The notes: generated by a model not told the origin, from the sequence alone. DNA of 64,000 nucleotides from UBA969 sp041694635 (GCA_041694635.1 JBDNHI010000096.1:30522-94521), one strand, 5' to 3'; shown: positions 44,730-55,700, numbered from the stretch's first letter. Program-made: numbers and translations.

Positions 44730-46166
44730 ATGTTGATTAGGCCAGAGGATCTAGGTGACCCGTCTTTCCGTGTCGACCTAGGTCTTGAATTTAATTATTT
44801 GGCCGGGGCAATGGCCAATGGCATAGCTTCTGTAGAGCTTGTGGTAGCTTTGGCACGCACCGGTATGCTTGGTTTTTTTGGCGCTGCAGGACTGTCTCTT
44901 TCCAAAGTCGAAGCTGCTATCTCTCAATTAAAATCTGAAATCCCACATAAGCCCTTTGGCTTTAACCTTATTCACAGCCCTAACGAACCCCGACACGAAC
45001 TTGCAATTGCTGAACTTTATTTGCGCGAACAAATTCGGTTGGTAGAAGCTTCGGCCTACCTTGATCTAACCTTGCCTTTGGTTCTTTACAGTCTTCACGG
45101 AATTTATCGCAATTCTTCTGGTAACATTGTTACCCCTAACCGTGTTGTGGGGAAAGTTTCTCGTATTGAAGTGGCTGCCAAGTTTTTTAGCCCAGCACCA
45201 GAACGGATGGTTCTTGAATTAGTCCAAATGGGCAAATTAACCCTCGAACAAGCCAAGCTTGCTGCCTTTGTTCCCGTCGCCCAAGATGTCACTGCAGAGG
45301 CCGATTCGGGTGGTCATACTGATAACCGCCCTGCAATTACACTTATTCCCACTATTATCTCTTTAAGAGATCGCCTTCAGGCACAATACAACTATCCAAA
45401 TAAGTTGCGAGTGGGTGCGGCAGGCGGTATCTCTACTCCTTCTGCTGTTGCTGCTGCTTTTATGATGGGTGCTGCCTATGTTGTTAGTGGTTCTATTAAT
45501 CAGGCCTGTGTTGAATCTGGCTCTTGCGATAGGGTCCGCAAAATGTTGGCAGAATCTGGACAAGCCGATGTGGCGATGGCACCCGCTGCTGATATGTTCG
45601 AAATGGGCGTTAAAGTTCAAGTTCTTAAACGGGGCACGATGTTTCCTATGCGTGCCCAAAAACTTTATGAAACCTACAGAGAGTTCCCCTCTATCTCCGC
45701 TATTCCACTTGCCGAAAAAGCCCAACTCGAAAAAACAATCTTTAAGTCTTCCCTTGAAGAAATCTGGGAACAAACCAAACAGTTCTTTTTAACCCGTGAC
45801 CCAGGACAAGTTGACCGCGCAGAAAAAGATCCAAAACATCTGATGGCCTTGGTCTTTCGCTGGTACTTAGGCCAATCCTCACGATGGGCCAATTCAGGCG
45901 ATCCTTCGCGAATTCTTGATTACCAAATCTGGTGTGGGCCTGCTATGGGCGCTTTTAACGAATGGGCTCGTGGATCTTTCCTCGAAAAATCTGAAAATCG
46001 TAAAGCCGATGTTGTCGCTCTTAATCTTTTGCAAGGTGCTTGTCAGTTGATGCAGTTCCGAATTTCTACCTTGCTTGGATTACCCGTTCAAGGGCTGGAT
46101 TCCCCTAAGCCACTTGAACTACACTTGCTTAAACAACAGTTGGGATACGCGGGGGTGACTGTATGA
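44730..46166 (+). CDS. pfaD: PUFA synthase enoyl reductase subunit PfaD
   Basis: PfaD is the FMN-dependent trans-acting enoyl reductase of PUFA synthases, related to nitronate monooxygenases. The 478-residue protein is a TIM barrel with the family blocks G-G-H-T-D-N-R-P near residue 190, V-G-A-A-G-G-I-S-T-P-S-A near 230 and V-S-G-S-I-N-Q-A-C near 250. The tail is the helical PfaD-specific region (C-G-P-A-M-G-A-F-N-E-W). Frames upstream of the ATG at 44730 close at a stop, so the start is fixed. It overlaps pfaA by ATGA. Its place at the head of the operon matches myxobacterial-type pfa order. Confidence 0.95.
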   Translation: MLIRPEDLGDPSFRVDLGLEFNYLAGAMANGIASVELVVALARTGMLGFFGAAGLSLSKVEAAISQLKSEIPHKPFGFNLIHSPNEPRHELAIAELYLREQIRLVEASAYLDLTLPLVLYSLHGIYRNSSGNIVTPNRVVGKVSRIEVAAKFFSPAPERMVLELVQMGKLTLEQAKLAAFVPVAQDVTAEADSGGHTDNRPAITLIPTIISLRDRLQAQYNYPNKLRVGAAGGISTPSAVAAAFMMGAAYVVSGSINQACVESGSCDRVRKMLAESGQADVAMAPAADMFEMGVKVQVLKRGTMFPMRAQKLYETYREFPSISAIPLAEKAQLEKTIFKSSLEEIWEQTKQFFLTRDPGQVDRAEKDPKHLMALVFRWYLGQSSRWANSGDPSRILDYQIWCGPAMGAFNEWARGSFLEKSENRKADVVALNLLQGACQLMQFRISTLLGLPVQGLDSPKPLELHLLKQQLGYAGVTV

Positions 46167-49100
46167 ACAATCCCGCAAAACTAAATATGGAGCCCTTGGC
46201 TATCGTCGGAGCAGGTTGCTTCTTTCCTGGTTCTGATGGCTTCGATGCTTTCTGGAGCTTTGTAAAAAGTGGTAAGGATGGTATCACCGCTATCCCTTCC
46301 ACACATTGGAACCCCGAAGATTATTTCGATAAAGATCCGAAATTCCCTGATAAAGTTTATAGTCAGACGGGTGGATTTATTTCACCTCAAGATTTCTCCC
46401 CTGGCGATTTTGGCATCGCTCCGAATAACCTCGAAGCTACCGACACCTCGCAACTTCTAGGTTTGATGGCTGCTAAACAAGCGCTTGAACACGCTGGTTA
46501 TCAGTCGGGGATTGGCGAACAAAAACCCGGCTTGAAACCTTTCGATCGACAGCGAGCTAGTGTTATTCTTGGCGTTACAGGCACCTTAGAACTTGTCATT
46601 CCTTTGGGAGCACGGCTTGGACACCCTCGTTGGCGGAAAGCTCTTAAAAACGCTGGAATTGATGATGCCACCGCTAAAAATGTTATGGATGAAATCAGCG
46701 CTTCCTATGTTCCTTGGCAAGAAAATTCTTTCCCTGGGCTCTTAGGTAATGTCGTCGCTGGCAGAATTGCTAACCGCTTCGATCTTGGGGGCACTAACTG
46801 CGTTGTCGATGCGGCTTGTGCTAGTTCCTTTGCTGCTGTTCACCTTGCCGCTTTAGAGCTTTGGTCTCATCGTTCTGATATGGTGATCACCGGCGGCGTC
46901 GATACCTTCAATGACATTTTTATGTTTATGTGCTTTAGTAAAACTCCTGCTCTTTCCCCTACTGGCCATTCACGACCTTTTGATGCTGAGGGTGATGGCA
47001 CTGTCCTTGGCGAAGGACTTGGACTTTTTGTTCTCAAGAGACTTTCCGACGCTGAAGCTGCTAACGATAATATCATCGCTGTTCTTCGATCGGTTGGAAC
47101 TTCCAGTGATGGCAAGGGTGGCGCTGTTTATGCCCCTCGCGCCGATGGTCAAGTTAATGCACTGCGTGATGCTTATCAGCAAGCAGGTATCACTCCCGAT
47201 TCTATTGAGTTAGTTGAGGCACACGGCACGGGTACCAAGGTTGGCGATGCCACCGAGCTATCTTCCTTGCTTAAGGTTTATCAGGAATCAGGGAAACAAG
47301 GTTCTTGGTGCGCTCTTGGTTCCATTAAGTCGCAGATTGGCCATACGAAAGCTGCTGCAGGTGCTGCTGGTTTGCTTAAGGCTGCCGCTGCTCTTTATCA
47401 TAAAGTTCTGCCTCCTAGTATTAAGGTTCGTAAACCTCTTGATGGTGCAAATAGAGGTAAAACTCCTTTCTATTTCTCTACCCAAAGACGACCCTGGATT
47501 GCAAACCCTAATCATCCTCGTCGTGCTGCTGTTAGTGCTTTTGGCTTTGGCGGTAGTAACTTTCATTGTGTTCTGGAAGAGCATCAGAAAATTAAATCTC
47601 GGCCCGATTGGGATGGCCAAACTCAGATTCTTGCTCTTTCTGCTGACACTAAAACAGAGCTTCAGCAAAAACTTACTTCTCTAACACCTTCAATCAAGTG
47701 GGATGATTGGCGTAAGACTTGTGCTCTTTCGCGTAAAAGCTTTAATCATTTAATGGATTGGCGCATCTTAATAGTTTCTCGAAAAAATGAAACCGAGTTA
47801 CCAAAGTTGTTGGAAAAAGCCAAGGAATCACTTTCTCAGTTTCAGAAAAACCAACCTTTGCCTGCTGGTATTTATATCGATCAGGGTAAACATTTGGGGA
47901 AGCTGGCCTTTTTATTCAGTGGCCAAGGCGCTCAATACCCCGGAATGTTGCTCGATCTTTCTTGTATGTTTCCCGAGATGATTGATGCCTTTGAATTGGC
48001 TCATAGTATTCAATTAAAAAATCCACCTTCGCAACCTTTGCTTGTAGATTTGGTTTATCCGCAGTCAACTTTTAATCCCCAAGAAGCCGGGCAGGATCTT
48101 TTAACATTGCAAGATACGCGCAATGCACAACCAGCACTTGGCGTATTAGAACTTGGTGCGATGAAACTTCTGGCCCGTTTTGGGTTAAAACCTCAGATGG
48201 CTGCTGGCCATAGCTTCGGAGAATTATCTGCGCTTGCTTGCTCTGGTGCATTATCCGATCACGATTTTCTCGCACTTGCTTTCCAACGCGGAAAATGTAT
48301 GGCTGATGCTTCCACGGGGAAGGGCGGTATGATCGCTGTGATTGCACCCGAAAAAGATGTTGTTTCTTTATTTAAAGAAAATTCTATTTCTTTGGTTGCG
48401 GCAAATAAGAACACTCCTAATCAAATCGTTTTTGCTGGGGCGATTGACCAAGTAGATCTTGCTGAAAAGTTGCTTCTTGCGAAAAATATTAAAGCTAAAA
48501 AACTTCAGGTTGGTGCAGCTTTTCATAGCCCGATGGTTGCTAACGCAGAGCAACCTTTCCTTAATTTCTTAGAAGCTGCTTCAGAATGGAAAGCTCTTAA
48601 AATTCCTGTCTATGCTAATTCGACTGCGGCTTTATACCCAGAGGGGAAAACTGCTGCCTATAGATTGCTTGCAGGTCAGTTGGGTAAAAGTGTTGAGTTT
48701 AGTGCAATGATTTCTGCAATGAACCGCGATGGAGCGACTACCTTTGTAGAAATTGGACCCGGTGCAAGGTTATCGGGGCTTGTCTCCGAAATACTAAAAG
48801 GGCAGCCTCACTTTGCTATTTCTCTTGATGCCAGTCAGGGGAAAAAGTCTGGAGAATATGATCTAGCGTGCCTACTTTGCAAGTTGAGCGCACTGGGTTA
48901 CAGTGTAAATCTTGAGAATTGGGATGATGGTAAGCTTGATTTTGAGATAGCTAAACCAGGATTTACGGTGCCCTTAAGTGGTGCCAATTATGTGAAATCT
49001 GTTACTTCTCAAGTTGCACCTAAGCCTACTATTGTTTCAAAGGTTGCTGCAGTGGTTAAACCTTTGAAATTGCCCGCGGTTGTTAGCAAGATAGAAACCA

Positions 49101-49762
49101 TTGCAGATAAAAAACCAACTGTTCCTACAGAGCAGAAGGTTAACCCACCTATTACTCCTAAAAACATAAATACGCCAATTAATCAGGAAGCGAAGATAGT
49201 ACCGATGTCAAATAGGAATATTCATTCAGAGAGCATTGCCAAGGCACTTGATGTGACCAAAGCAAGCCTCGATTTACTGCAAAAATTGCAGGAACAATCT
49301 TCTCAGATTCACAAAATGTTTCTGGAAGGTCAGGAAACTTCGCAAAGAAACCTGCAAGCACTCATTCAACAGCAGCAAATTGTGTTGCAGGTATCGTTGG
49401 GAATGATGCCGGCCCAATTGCAGATGCAATTGCAGCCTCAAGTTGCGCCACAATTGCAACCGCAAGTAGCACCGCAGGCAGTTGTCCAAGCTAGAATTGA
49501 AGAAAAATTAATTGTGCCAACGCCTGTAGGTATGCCTGAGGTGAAAAGAGCATTTGTTCCCGAGGTTCGTCCCGCAACTAGTTTTATACCTGTTCAAGTT
49601 TCAAGCGAAGTTCCTTTGGTGGGATATCAAGTACACGAAGCAGTAAAAGTACAAGTTACCCCGACTGTATTGCCTACTCAAAAAACAGCAGAACCAGATG
49701 CAATCGCTATTGCATTGATGCAAGTGGTTTCTGAAAAGACTGGTTCCCAACCGAGATGTTAG
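46163..49762 (+). CDS. pfaA: PUFA synthase PfaA, 5' part: KS-AT-start of first ACP (frameshifted)
   Basis: This is the first open frame (1199 residues) of a gene that continues at 49756. The ketosynthase domain (about 10-460) has Cys219 in D-A-A-C-A-S-S and His residues in E-A-H-G-T-G-T and Q-I-G-H-T-K. The malonyl acyltransferase (about 590-880) has S-G-Q-G-A-Q and the catalytic Ser684 in G-H-S-F-G-E. A Pro/Gln-rich linker follows. The frame then enters an ACP (V-V-S-E-K-T-G) and stops at once, because one A is missing between 49745 and 49746 relative to the second ACP copy. The joined gene 46163-52707 would encode about 2181 residues. Confidence 0.93.
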   Translation: MNNPAKLNMEPLAIVGAGCFFPGSDGFDAFWSFVKSGKDGITAIPSTHWNPEDYFDKDPKFPDKVYSQTGGFISPQDFSPGDFGIAPNNLEATDTSQLLGLMAAKQALEHAGYQSGIGEQKPGLKPFDRQRASVILGVTGTLELVIPLGARLGHPRWRKALKNAGIDDATAKNVMDEISASYVPWQENSFPGLLGNVVAGRIANRFDLGGTNCVVDAACASSFAAVHLAALELWSHRSDMVITGGVDTFNDIFMFMCFSKTPALSPTGHSRPFDAEGDGTVLGEGLGLFVLKRLSDAEAANDNIIAVLRSVGTSSDGKGGAVYAPRADGQVNALRDAYQQAGITPDSIELVEAHGTGTKVGDATELSSLLKVYQESGKQGSWCALGSIKSQIGHTKAAAGAAGLLKAAAALYHKVLPPSIKVRKPLDGANRGKTPFYFSTQRRPWIANPNHPRRAAVSAFGFGGSNFHCVLEEHQKIKSRPDWDGQTQILALSADTKTELQQKLTSLTPSIKWDDWRKTCALSRKSFNHLMDWRILIVSRKNETELPKLLEKAKESLSQFQKNQPLPAGIYIDQGKHLGKLAFLFSGQGAQYPGMLLDLSCMFPEMIDAFELAHSIQLKNPPSQPLLVDLVYPQSTFNPQEAGQDLLTLQDTRNAQPALGVLELGAMKLLARFGLKPQMAAGHSFGELSALACSGALSDHDFLALAFQRGKCMADASTGKGGMIAVIAPEKDVVSLFKENSISLVAANKNTPNQIVFAGAIDQVDLAEKLLLAKNIKAKKLQVGAAFHSPMVANAEQPFLNFLEAASEWKALKIPVYANSTAALYPEGKTAAYRLLAGQLGKSVEFSAMISAMNRDGATTFVEIGPGARLSGLVSEILKGQPHFAISLDASQGKKSGEYDLACLLCKLSALGYSVNLENWDDGKLDFEIAKPGFTVPLSGANYVKSVTSQVAPKPTIVSKVAAVVKPLKLPAVVSKIETIADKKPTVPTEQKVNPPITPKNINTPINQEAKIVPMSNRNIHSESIAKALDVTKASLDLLQKLQEQSSQIHKMFLEGQETSQRNLQALIQQQQIVLQVSLGMMPAQLQMQLQPQVAPQLQPQVAPQAVVQARIEEKLIVPTPVGMPEVKRAFVPEVRPATSFIPVQVSSEVPLVGYQVHEAVKVQVTPTVLPTQKTAEPDAIAIALMQVVSEKTGSQPRC

Positions 49763-49904
49763 AACTAGATATGTCGTTGGATGCGGATTTGGGAATAGAT
49801 TCGATTAAGAGGGTAGAGATACTCGCAGCGTTACAAGAAAAATTACCAGATGCGCCTATAGTAAAGCCCGAGCATTTAGGTGCGCTTAATACCCTAAGAG
49901 AAGT
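49721..49904 (+). repeat. ACP-coding repeat, copy 1 (carries the one-base deletion)
   Basis: This 184-bp segment is nearly identical to 50056-50240: I count three substitutions and one missing A between 49745 and 49746. It encodes an acyl carrier protein core with the attachment site in L-G-I-D-S-I-K-R-V-E. Confidence 0.9.
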
Positions 49905-52707
49905 TGCAGATTTTCTAGGTGGTGCAAGCACAAGTTCCGTTCTTCCTGTTGAAAAGAAAACGGTAGAAAAGAAAGATGCTGCCCAGGCTTCCTCTGTAAC
50001 ATCGGTTGCGACTCCTTTGGTAAAGAAGGCTAGTAGTATTGAATCCGCCTTAGTGCAAGTGGTTTCTGAAAAGACTGGTTACCCAACCGAGATGTTAGAA
50101 CTAGATATGTCGTTAGATGCGGATTTGGGAATAGATTCGATTAAGAGGGTAGAGATACTCGCAGCGTTACAAGAAAAATTACCAGATGCGCCCATAGTAA
50201 AGCCCGAGCATTTAGGTGCGCTTAATACCCTTAGAGAAGTATTAAATCATTTAGAAGGGCAAGTAACTAGTTCCGAGATAATCCCCATTGTTGAGGTATT
50301 CCCCGTAAAAAAGCAGATGGGCCAAAAGCGGGTCAGCCAGCTTTTGGCTCCTATCGGTCTTGATCGGTTGATTCCTAAACTGGTTGCAGTTAATCTCAAA
50401 CCAGCTAATTTTAAAACAGATAAGCAAATTCTTGTCGCAGGCCAAGACAAAGAACTTTGTTCCCAACTTTGCGATACACTAACGAAGCGTGGCATCAAAG
50501 CAGAAAGAATTGATATCGATGAGTTGATTGCTGCCTCTTGGGATCGCTTGGGTGGTTTAATTCTTATCACATCGCCAGCAAAATCGAGTGAAGAATTTCT
50601 TAAAAAAGCCTTAAGCGCAGTTCAATCGGTTGGTAAAGCGTTAAGGTCTGAATCTGTAAATTCGGGTTCTCTTTTGTTTGGTGTAACTCGCCTAGATGGT
50701 GCTTTGGGATTCGAAACTTTTTCAGATGACCGCGACCCTTATGATGCTGGAATTCTTGGTCTAATTAAAACGGTAGCAAGGGAATGGCCAGAAATTAGGT
50801 CTCGTGCAATCGATCTTGATCCAAGCATCAATACCTTCGATGCTGCTGAAAAAATTGCAGATGAAGTCCTCCTTCAAGGCCCTATTGAATTGGCTATTAA
50901 TTCTATGGGCAGACGCTGCATTGAACTTGAACCTATTGAAGTTAATTTATCAGAAAAAGAACTTGGCCTAGAAGGAAGCCTGGTACTAGTTACCGGAGGG
51001 GCCCGCGGGGTAACTGCTGAATGTGCCCAGGCAATTGCAAGCCTTTATGCCCCGACTTTACTTGTTCTTGGCCGTAGCCCTAGCCCTACTCCTGAACCTG
51101 AATGGCTTTTGAATCTTCATACCGAGATTGAAATCAAGAAAGAACTTGTTGCTCGTTTCGGAACTACTCTTTCGCCAAAACTTATTGGCGAGCAGAGTAA
51201 GCAGATCCTTATAAATCGTGAGGTTTGGGCAAATCTAGAAAAGCTGCGCTCTTCTTGTGCTAATGTTGTTTATCATTCGGTCGATATTCGAGATGCGAAT
51301 GCCGTTGCTTCGGTTCTTTTAGAAACACAAAAAAACTTTGGTCCGGTTCGGGGTATCATTCACGGCGCTGGCGTTTTGGCAGATGCTTTGATCGAAGATA
51401 AAACCTTCGAACAATTTGACAAAGTCTTTTCTACCAAGGTTACAGGTTTTAAAAATATTCTTGCTAACCTTGATACCGCTCAACTTAAGTTCATCGCATT
51501 GTTTTCAAGCACCACCGCTAGGTTTGGTAGAGCTGGTCAGGTTGATTACGCAATGGCAAATGAAGTGCTTAACAAAATGGCACAATTGCTGGCTCGCAAA
51601 TTAAAAAATACTTCTGTTGTTTCCTTTAACTGGGGACCTTGGGAGGGCGGTATGGTTGGTGAAAGCCTTAAAAAATTGTTCTCTAAAGAAGGTATCTCTC
51701 TCATCCCTTTAAAAGAAGGCGCTGCTCTTCTTGCCTGCGAGTTCCTTGCGACTAATCCCGCCGTTGAAGTTACCGTTTTAGCCAAAGGTTCTACTTTCCC
51801 TAAGGAAGAACACGCTTCAGGAAATACCTTAACCACCACCCAACCTACCCTTGTCTTTGAACGCAAACTTGATTTCTTAAACCATCCTTTCCTCGAACAT
51901 CATGTGATTGATGCACGGCCTGTTTTGCCGATGGCTGTTATGCTTGAATGGTTAGCACACGCAGCGTTACACCAAAACCCAGGCTATCAATTTCACGGCT
52001 GCGATGATTTTAGAATTCTTCACGGGGTCATTTGCCACCAACCCGAACCCTTGCGGCTTCGTTTTCTATCCGGCACGGTTCGCTCTACCGAGCAGGGATT
52101 AATTGTTACCGTAGAAGCCAGAAGCTTTCGCAATAATGGCAGAGATATTTTGCACGCTCGCGCTGATATTCTTTTAGTGGAAACTCTTCCCGATTCTCCT
52201 TCAAACTTAAGGTCTATTACTTCTCCTAAAGTCGATTACCCTTCTGGTGATCTTTACCACGATCTACTATTTCACGGCAAGATGATGCATTGTTTAGAAA
52301 TTATTGAGAGCTGTGGCGAACGGGGCATCACTGCTTGGGTTCTGGGTGCTCCCGAACCTTCCCAATGGATTCGTCAGCCCCTTAGGCAGCGCTGGATACT
52401 TGACCCTCTTGCTTTAGATGCGGTCTTACAGATGTTGATTGTCTGGACAACCAAGCTGCAAGGGATGGGTTCGTTGCCTTGCAGAATAGGTAGCTTGCGG
52501 TTGTTTCGAAAGCCTGTTGCTAATCAGAAACTTCGCGTGGTTCTAGAAATTCGCAAAGCAAATGACCTGCACGCGGTTGCTGATGCCGATATGATTGATC
52601 CAACCTTTGGCGTGGTTATGCGGATGGAGGGTATTGAAGGTGTTTTGGATGCATCACTAGCTCGGGCATTTCGCCGTAACCGTCTGGGAAAACCAGCAGT
52701 AATTTAG
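49756..52707 (+). CDS. pfaA: PUFA synthase PfaA, 3' part: rest of ACP1-ACP2-KR-DH
   Basis: This is the downstream frame of the split pfaA. The ATG at 49756 codes for an internal Met of the ACP, not a natural start, and has no ribosome site. Domains by residue of this frame: ACP1 remainder (1-50) and ACP2 (about 95-160), each with the D-S-I phosphopantetheine Ser; a ketoreductase (about 405-640) with T-G-G-A-R-G-V from 413 and Tyr598 in Y-A-M-A-N; and a C-terminal dehydratase-like hotdog region (about 690-980) with F-L-E-H-H-V-I-D-A-R-P-V-L-P-M. The stop is followed after 12 bp by the PfaC-type gene. Confidence 0.92.
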   Translation: MLELDMSLDADLGIDSIKRVEILAALQEKLPDAPIVKPEHLGALNTLREVADFLGGASTSSVLPVEKKTVEKKDAAQASSVTSVATPLVKKASSIESALVQVVSEKTGYPTEMLELDMSLDADLGIDSIKRVEILAALQEKLPDAPIVKPEHLGALNTLREVLNHLEGQVTSSEIIPIVEVFPVKKQMGQKRVSQLLAPIGLDRLIPKLVAVNLKPANFKTDKQILVAGQDKELCSQLCDTLTKRGIKAERIDIDELIAASWDRLGGLILITSPAKSSEEFLKKALSAVQSVGKALRSESVNSGSLLFGVTRLDGALGFETFSDDRDPYDAGILGLIKTVAREWPEIRSRAIDLDPSINTFDAAEKIADEVLLQGPIELAINSMGRRCIELEPIEVNLSEKELGLEGSLVLVTGGARGVTAECAQAIASLYAPTLLVLGRSPSPTPEPEWLLNLHTEIEIKKELVARFGTTLSPKLIGEQSKQILINREVWANLEKLRSSCANVVYHSVDIRDANAVASVLLETQKNFGPVRGIIHGAGVLADALIEDKTFEQFDKVFSTKVTGFKNILANLDTAQLKFIALFSSTTARFGRAGQVDYAMANEVLNKMAQLLARKLKNTSVVSFNWGPWEGGMVGESLKKLFSKEGISLIPLKEGAALLACEFLATNPAVEVTVLAKGSTFPKEEHASGNTLTTTQPTLVFERKLDFLNHPFLEHHVIDARPVLPMAVMLEWLAHAALHQNPGYQFHGCDDFRILHGVICHQPEPLRLRFLSGTVRSTEQGLIVTVEARSFRNNGRDILHARADILLVETLPDSPSNLRSITSPKVDYPSGDLYHDLLFHGKMMHCLEIIESCGERGITAWVLGAPEPSQWIRQPLRQRWILDPLALDAVLQMLIVWTTKLQGMGSLPCRIGSLRLFRKPVANQKLRVVLEIRKANDLHAVADADMIDPTFGVVMRMEGIEGVLDASLARAFRRNRLGKPAVI
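50056..50240 (+). repeat. ACP-coding repeat, copy 2 (intact)
   Basis: This 185-bp partner of 49721-49904 keeps the A at 50081 that copy 1 lacks, and reads in frame through G-Y-P-T-E-M-L-E. DNA-level identity this high suggests recent duplication or gene conversion between ACP units. Confidence 0.9.
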
Positions 52708-52719
52708 CTCGGGTTTTCT

Positions 52720-55700
52720 ATGAATAGCTTGAAGCATAACCAGAACCATCCCTATCCAGCGGCGTTTTCTCCTATTGCTATAGTAAGCGCTGGTTGTGTC
52801 TTTGCTGGTGCAACCAATTTAGAATCGTTATGGAACCTTGTATCTTCCGGAGGTGATGCTTCAAGCGAAGTAACTCCAGAAAAATGGGTGCTTAACCCCA
52901 AATCAATTCAAGCAAAGTTTGCATCTGAACCAGATAAAGTGCATACAACCCGAGGTTTTTTTGCAGAAGCTCCCTCCAGAACTTCTACAAGATATCCGTT
53001 AAAACCTGATATTATTAACAAAATAGATACCGGATCTTTATTTGCTCTTGAAGCAGCAACTCAGGCACTCGAAAACCAACTCCAAAAATTAGATCCCCAC
53101 CGCATTGGGGTTATCCTCGGCCATATCGCCCTTCCCACCGAAGGAACCTGCAAGTTAAATTTGCAAGTATTAGGCAAAGCACTTTCTGACGAGGCGGGAA
53201 TTAAAGTGCCTGCAGAATGCGAAGGCCTAGAGCCATCTTGGTTGGCAAAACCTGCAGCCCTTCCAGCAAACTTAATCGCCAAAGCTTTCAACCTTGGGGG
53301 CCCTTGCTTCACGCTGGATGCTGCTTGTGCCTCAAGTTTTTACGCCATTAAACTTGCTGCAGAGGCTCTTTATTATCGCCGCGCTGATGCCATCCTTGCA
53401 GGTGGGGTTTCTGGGGCTGATAGCCTTTATACTCATATGGGGTTTAGTCAGCTTCGTGCCTTATCTTTCCTGGGGCGCTGTAGGCCCTTTGACCATCGTG
53501 GCGACGGCCTAATGGTAGGCGAAGGTGCTGGAATATTTCTTTTAAAAAGGCTGCAAGACGCTGTCCAATCTGGGGATCAAATTCTTGGCGTCATTCGTGG
53601 CATTGGCCTTTCTAATGATATTGGAGGCGGCCTATTAGCACCCAATAGCGAAGGTCAAGTGCGGGCTATGCAATCTGCTTACACTCTGTCGGGTTTAAAT
53701 CCTTGCGATATGGATATGATCGAATGTCACGCCGCGGGTACCCCCGTTGGTGATGCGATTGAATTTGCCAGTATGCAAGAACTATGGAAAAATCAAGCAT
53801 ACAACTTAAATCAATGCGTTATAGGATCTGTAAAGTCGAATGTTGGCCATGTTCTTACTGCAGCGGGTAGTGCAGGGCTTGCTAAGGTTTTACTTGGGAT
53901 GAAGCACGGGCTATTTCCTCCTACTGCAAGCTTCGAAAAGCCTTCCCCTAAAATTAACCTTGATGCTTCCCCTTTTCGAGTGCTTAAAACCAAAGAGCCT
54001 TGGGAAAGAAGGCACGCCAATACCCCCCGAAGAGCAGCTCTTAGTGGCTTTGGTTTTGGCGGTATTAATGCTCATCTCTTAATTGAAGAATGGATTGGTC
54101 AAACTCTTAAAACGAGACAACCAGATGCCGAGCATTCTCCACTTGCGGTGGTTTCCATCGCAGCAAGATCAGCCGGGGATCTAAGTACTGAACCCTTTTT
54201 TCAGCGCGCTTCAGGTTTAACGAAGGTCCCTGTAGAAACTCTTACCAATGCTTGGAATGTTCCTGCTTCTCCTTCAATTGTTAAATTATTTTCTGACAAG
54301 GTCGTGCTAAATGGTTTAGCTAAAAAAGCGATCGAAATGCCACTCGATGCCTTTCGCATTCCCCCTCGTGAACTCGAACAATTGTTACCCCAGCAAGGGT
54401 TAGCACTCGATACCGCCCGAGAAGCTATTCAATCTTCGTCCCTTCAAGATTCAGATTTTCAGTCGATGGGTGTTTTTCTAGGAGTTGGGCTCGACTTAAA
54501 TACTACGAATTATCATTTGCGCTGGTGGTGGCAATCTAAAAACGAAAGTGCTCATCAAATCGATGTTGTTTATCCTGCATTAAATGCCGATCGAACTATG
54601 GGAGCCTTGGCAAGTATTGCAGCAAGTAGAATTGCCCGAGAGTACCGAATAGGTGGCCCTTCCTTTACGATAGCTGCTGATGAAAACTCTGGCCTTCGGG
54701 CTCTTGAAATTGCTTGGGACGCCCTTAATTCTCATCAGCTTGATAGTGCCTTAGTTGGCGCTGTTGATTTTTCGCTCGATCCTAGAATTCTTGTCGCACT
54801 TGCAAAGGAAGGCAAGTTGGCCAACCAAGTCGATTGGCAAACTTTAACTCAGGGAAAAACTGGAATTCTTCCCGCTGATGGTTCTGCCGTCCTCATTTTA
54901 AAACGCTTAGACGATGCAAAGAAGTCAAATGATACAATTATTGCGGTCCTGCGCGGTTTTGGCGCTTCTAAAGATCCTGTCTTACAAGGTAAATCTGACC
55001 GTGCTTGTAGATCTGCTATGGAAACTGCCTATCTCGCATCGGGGATTCATCCCGCAACCGTCCAATATCTCGAATCTAATTCTACAGGTTTTGAAGATGA
55101 TGATGAGGCGGAAGCTCGGGCTCTTGGTGACTTCTTTTCCCCCAGACAAGTGCTTGGCCAGACGATTCTTCATTCTTCTCGATTTCAGCTTGGCTGGTCG
55201 GGGGCAGCCACTGGATTACAATCGCTTGCTAAAGCTTGTTTGTGCGTTTATCAGAAAGTCTTACCTGGGAATGCTCAACCACAGTCTAAAGAAGATTTTC
55301 GCTTCGATGATGTGAAATTCCTTTCTGAAACTGCAACTCCCATCCCTTGGATTAGAAATAAAGAAGAAGGCCCACGCAGAGCCGGCGTTAATTCTTTAGC
55401 AAACGATGGTACCTGGATTCATATCCTTCTTGAGGAAGCCGAAGAGGTGAATAATTCTCCTCTTCCAAACCTTCTTGCATCAGCTTTTGAGGAAACTCTT
55501 TTTGCAGTTTATGGTAATGAGATGGCCGCCCTCGAAACTAATCTTTTGCAACTACAACAGTTTGCATTCGATAATAAAAATGAATCTTTGCAGGCCTTAG
55601 CGCAACAGTGGCACGAAAAGGTTTGCCACTTATCACAGTCGAGCCTTGCTCTTGTTGTGGTTCCCTTAAGTCGTGAAGATTTGGCACAAATTATTAAGGA

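Noticed and set aside
49730..49762. Programmed ribosomal frameshift as the explanation of the split pfaA
   Set aside because: A -1 shift at this point would restore the frame, but no slippery heptamer of the usual form is visible, and the intact second copy shows the difference is simply a missing base.
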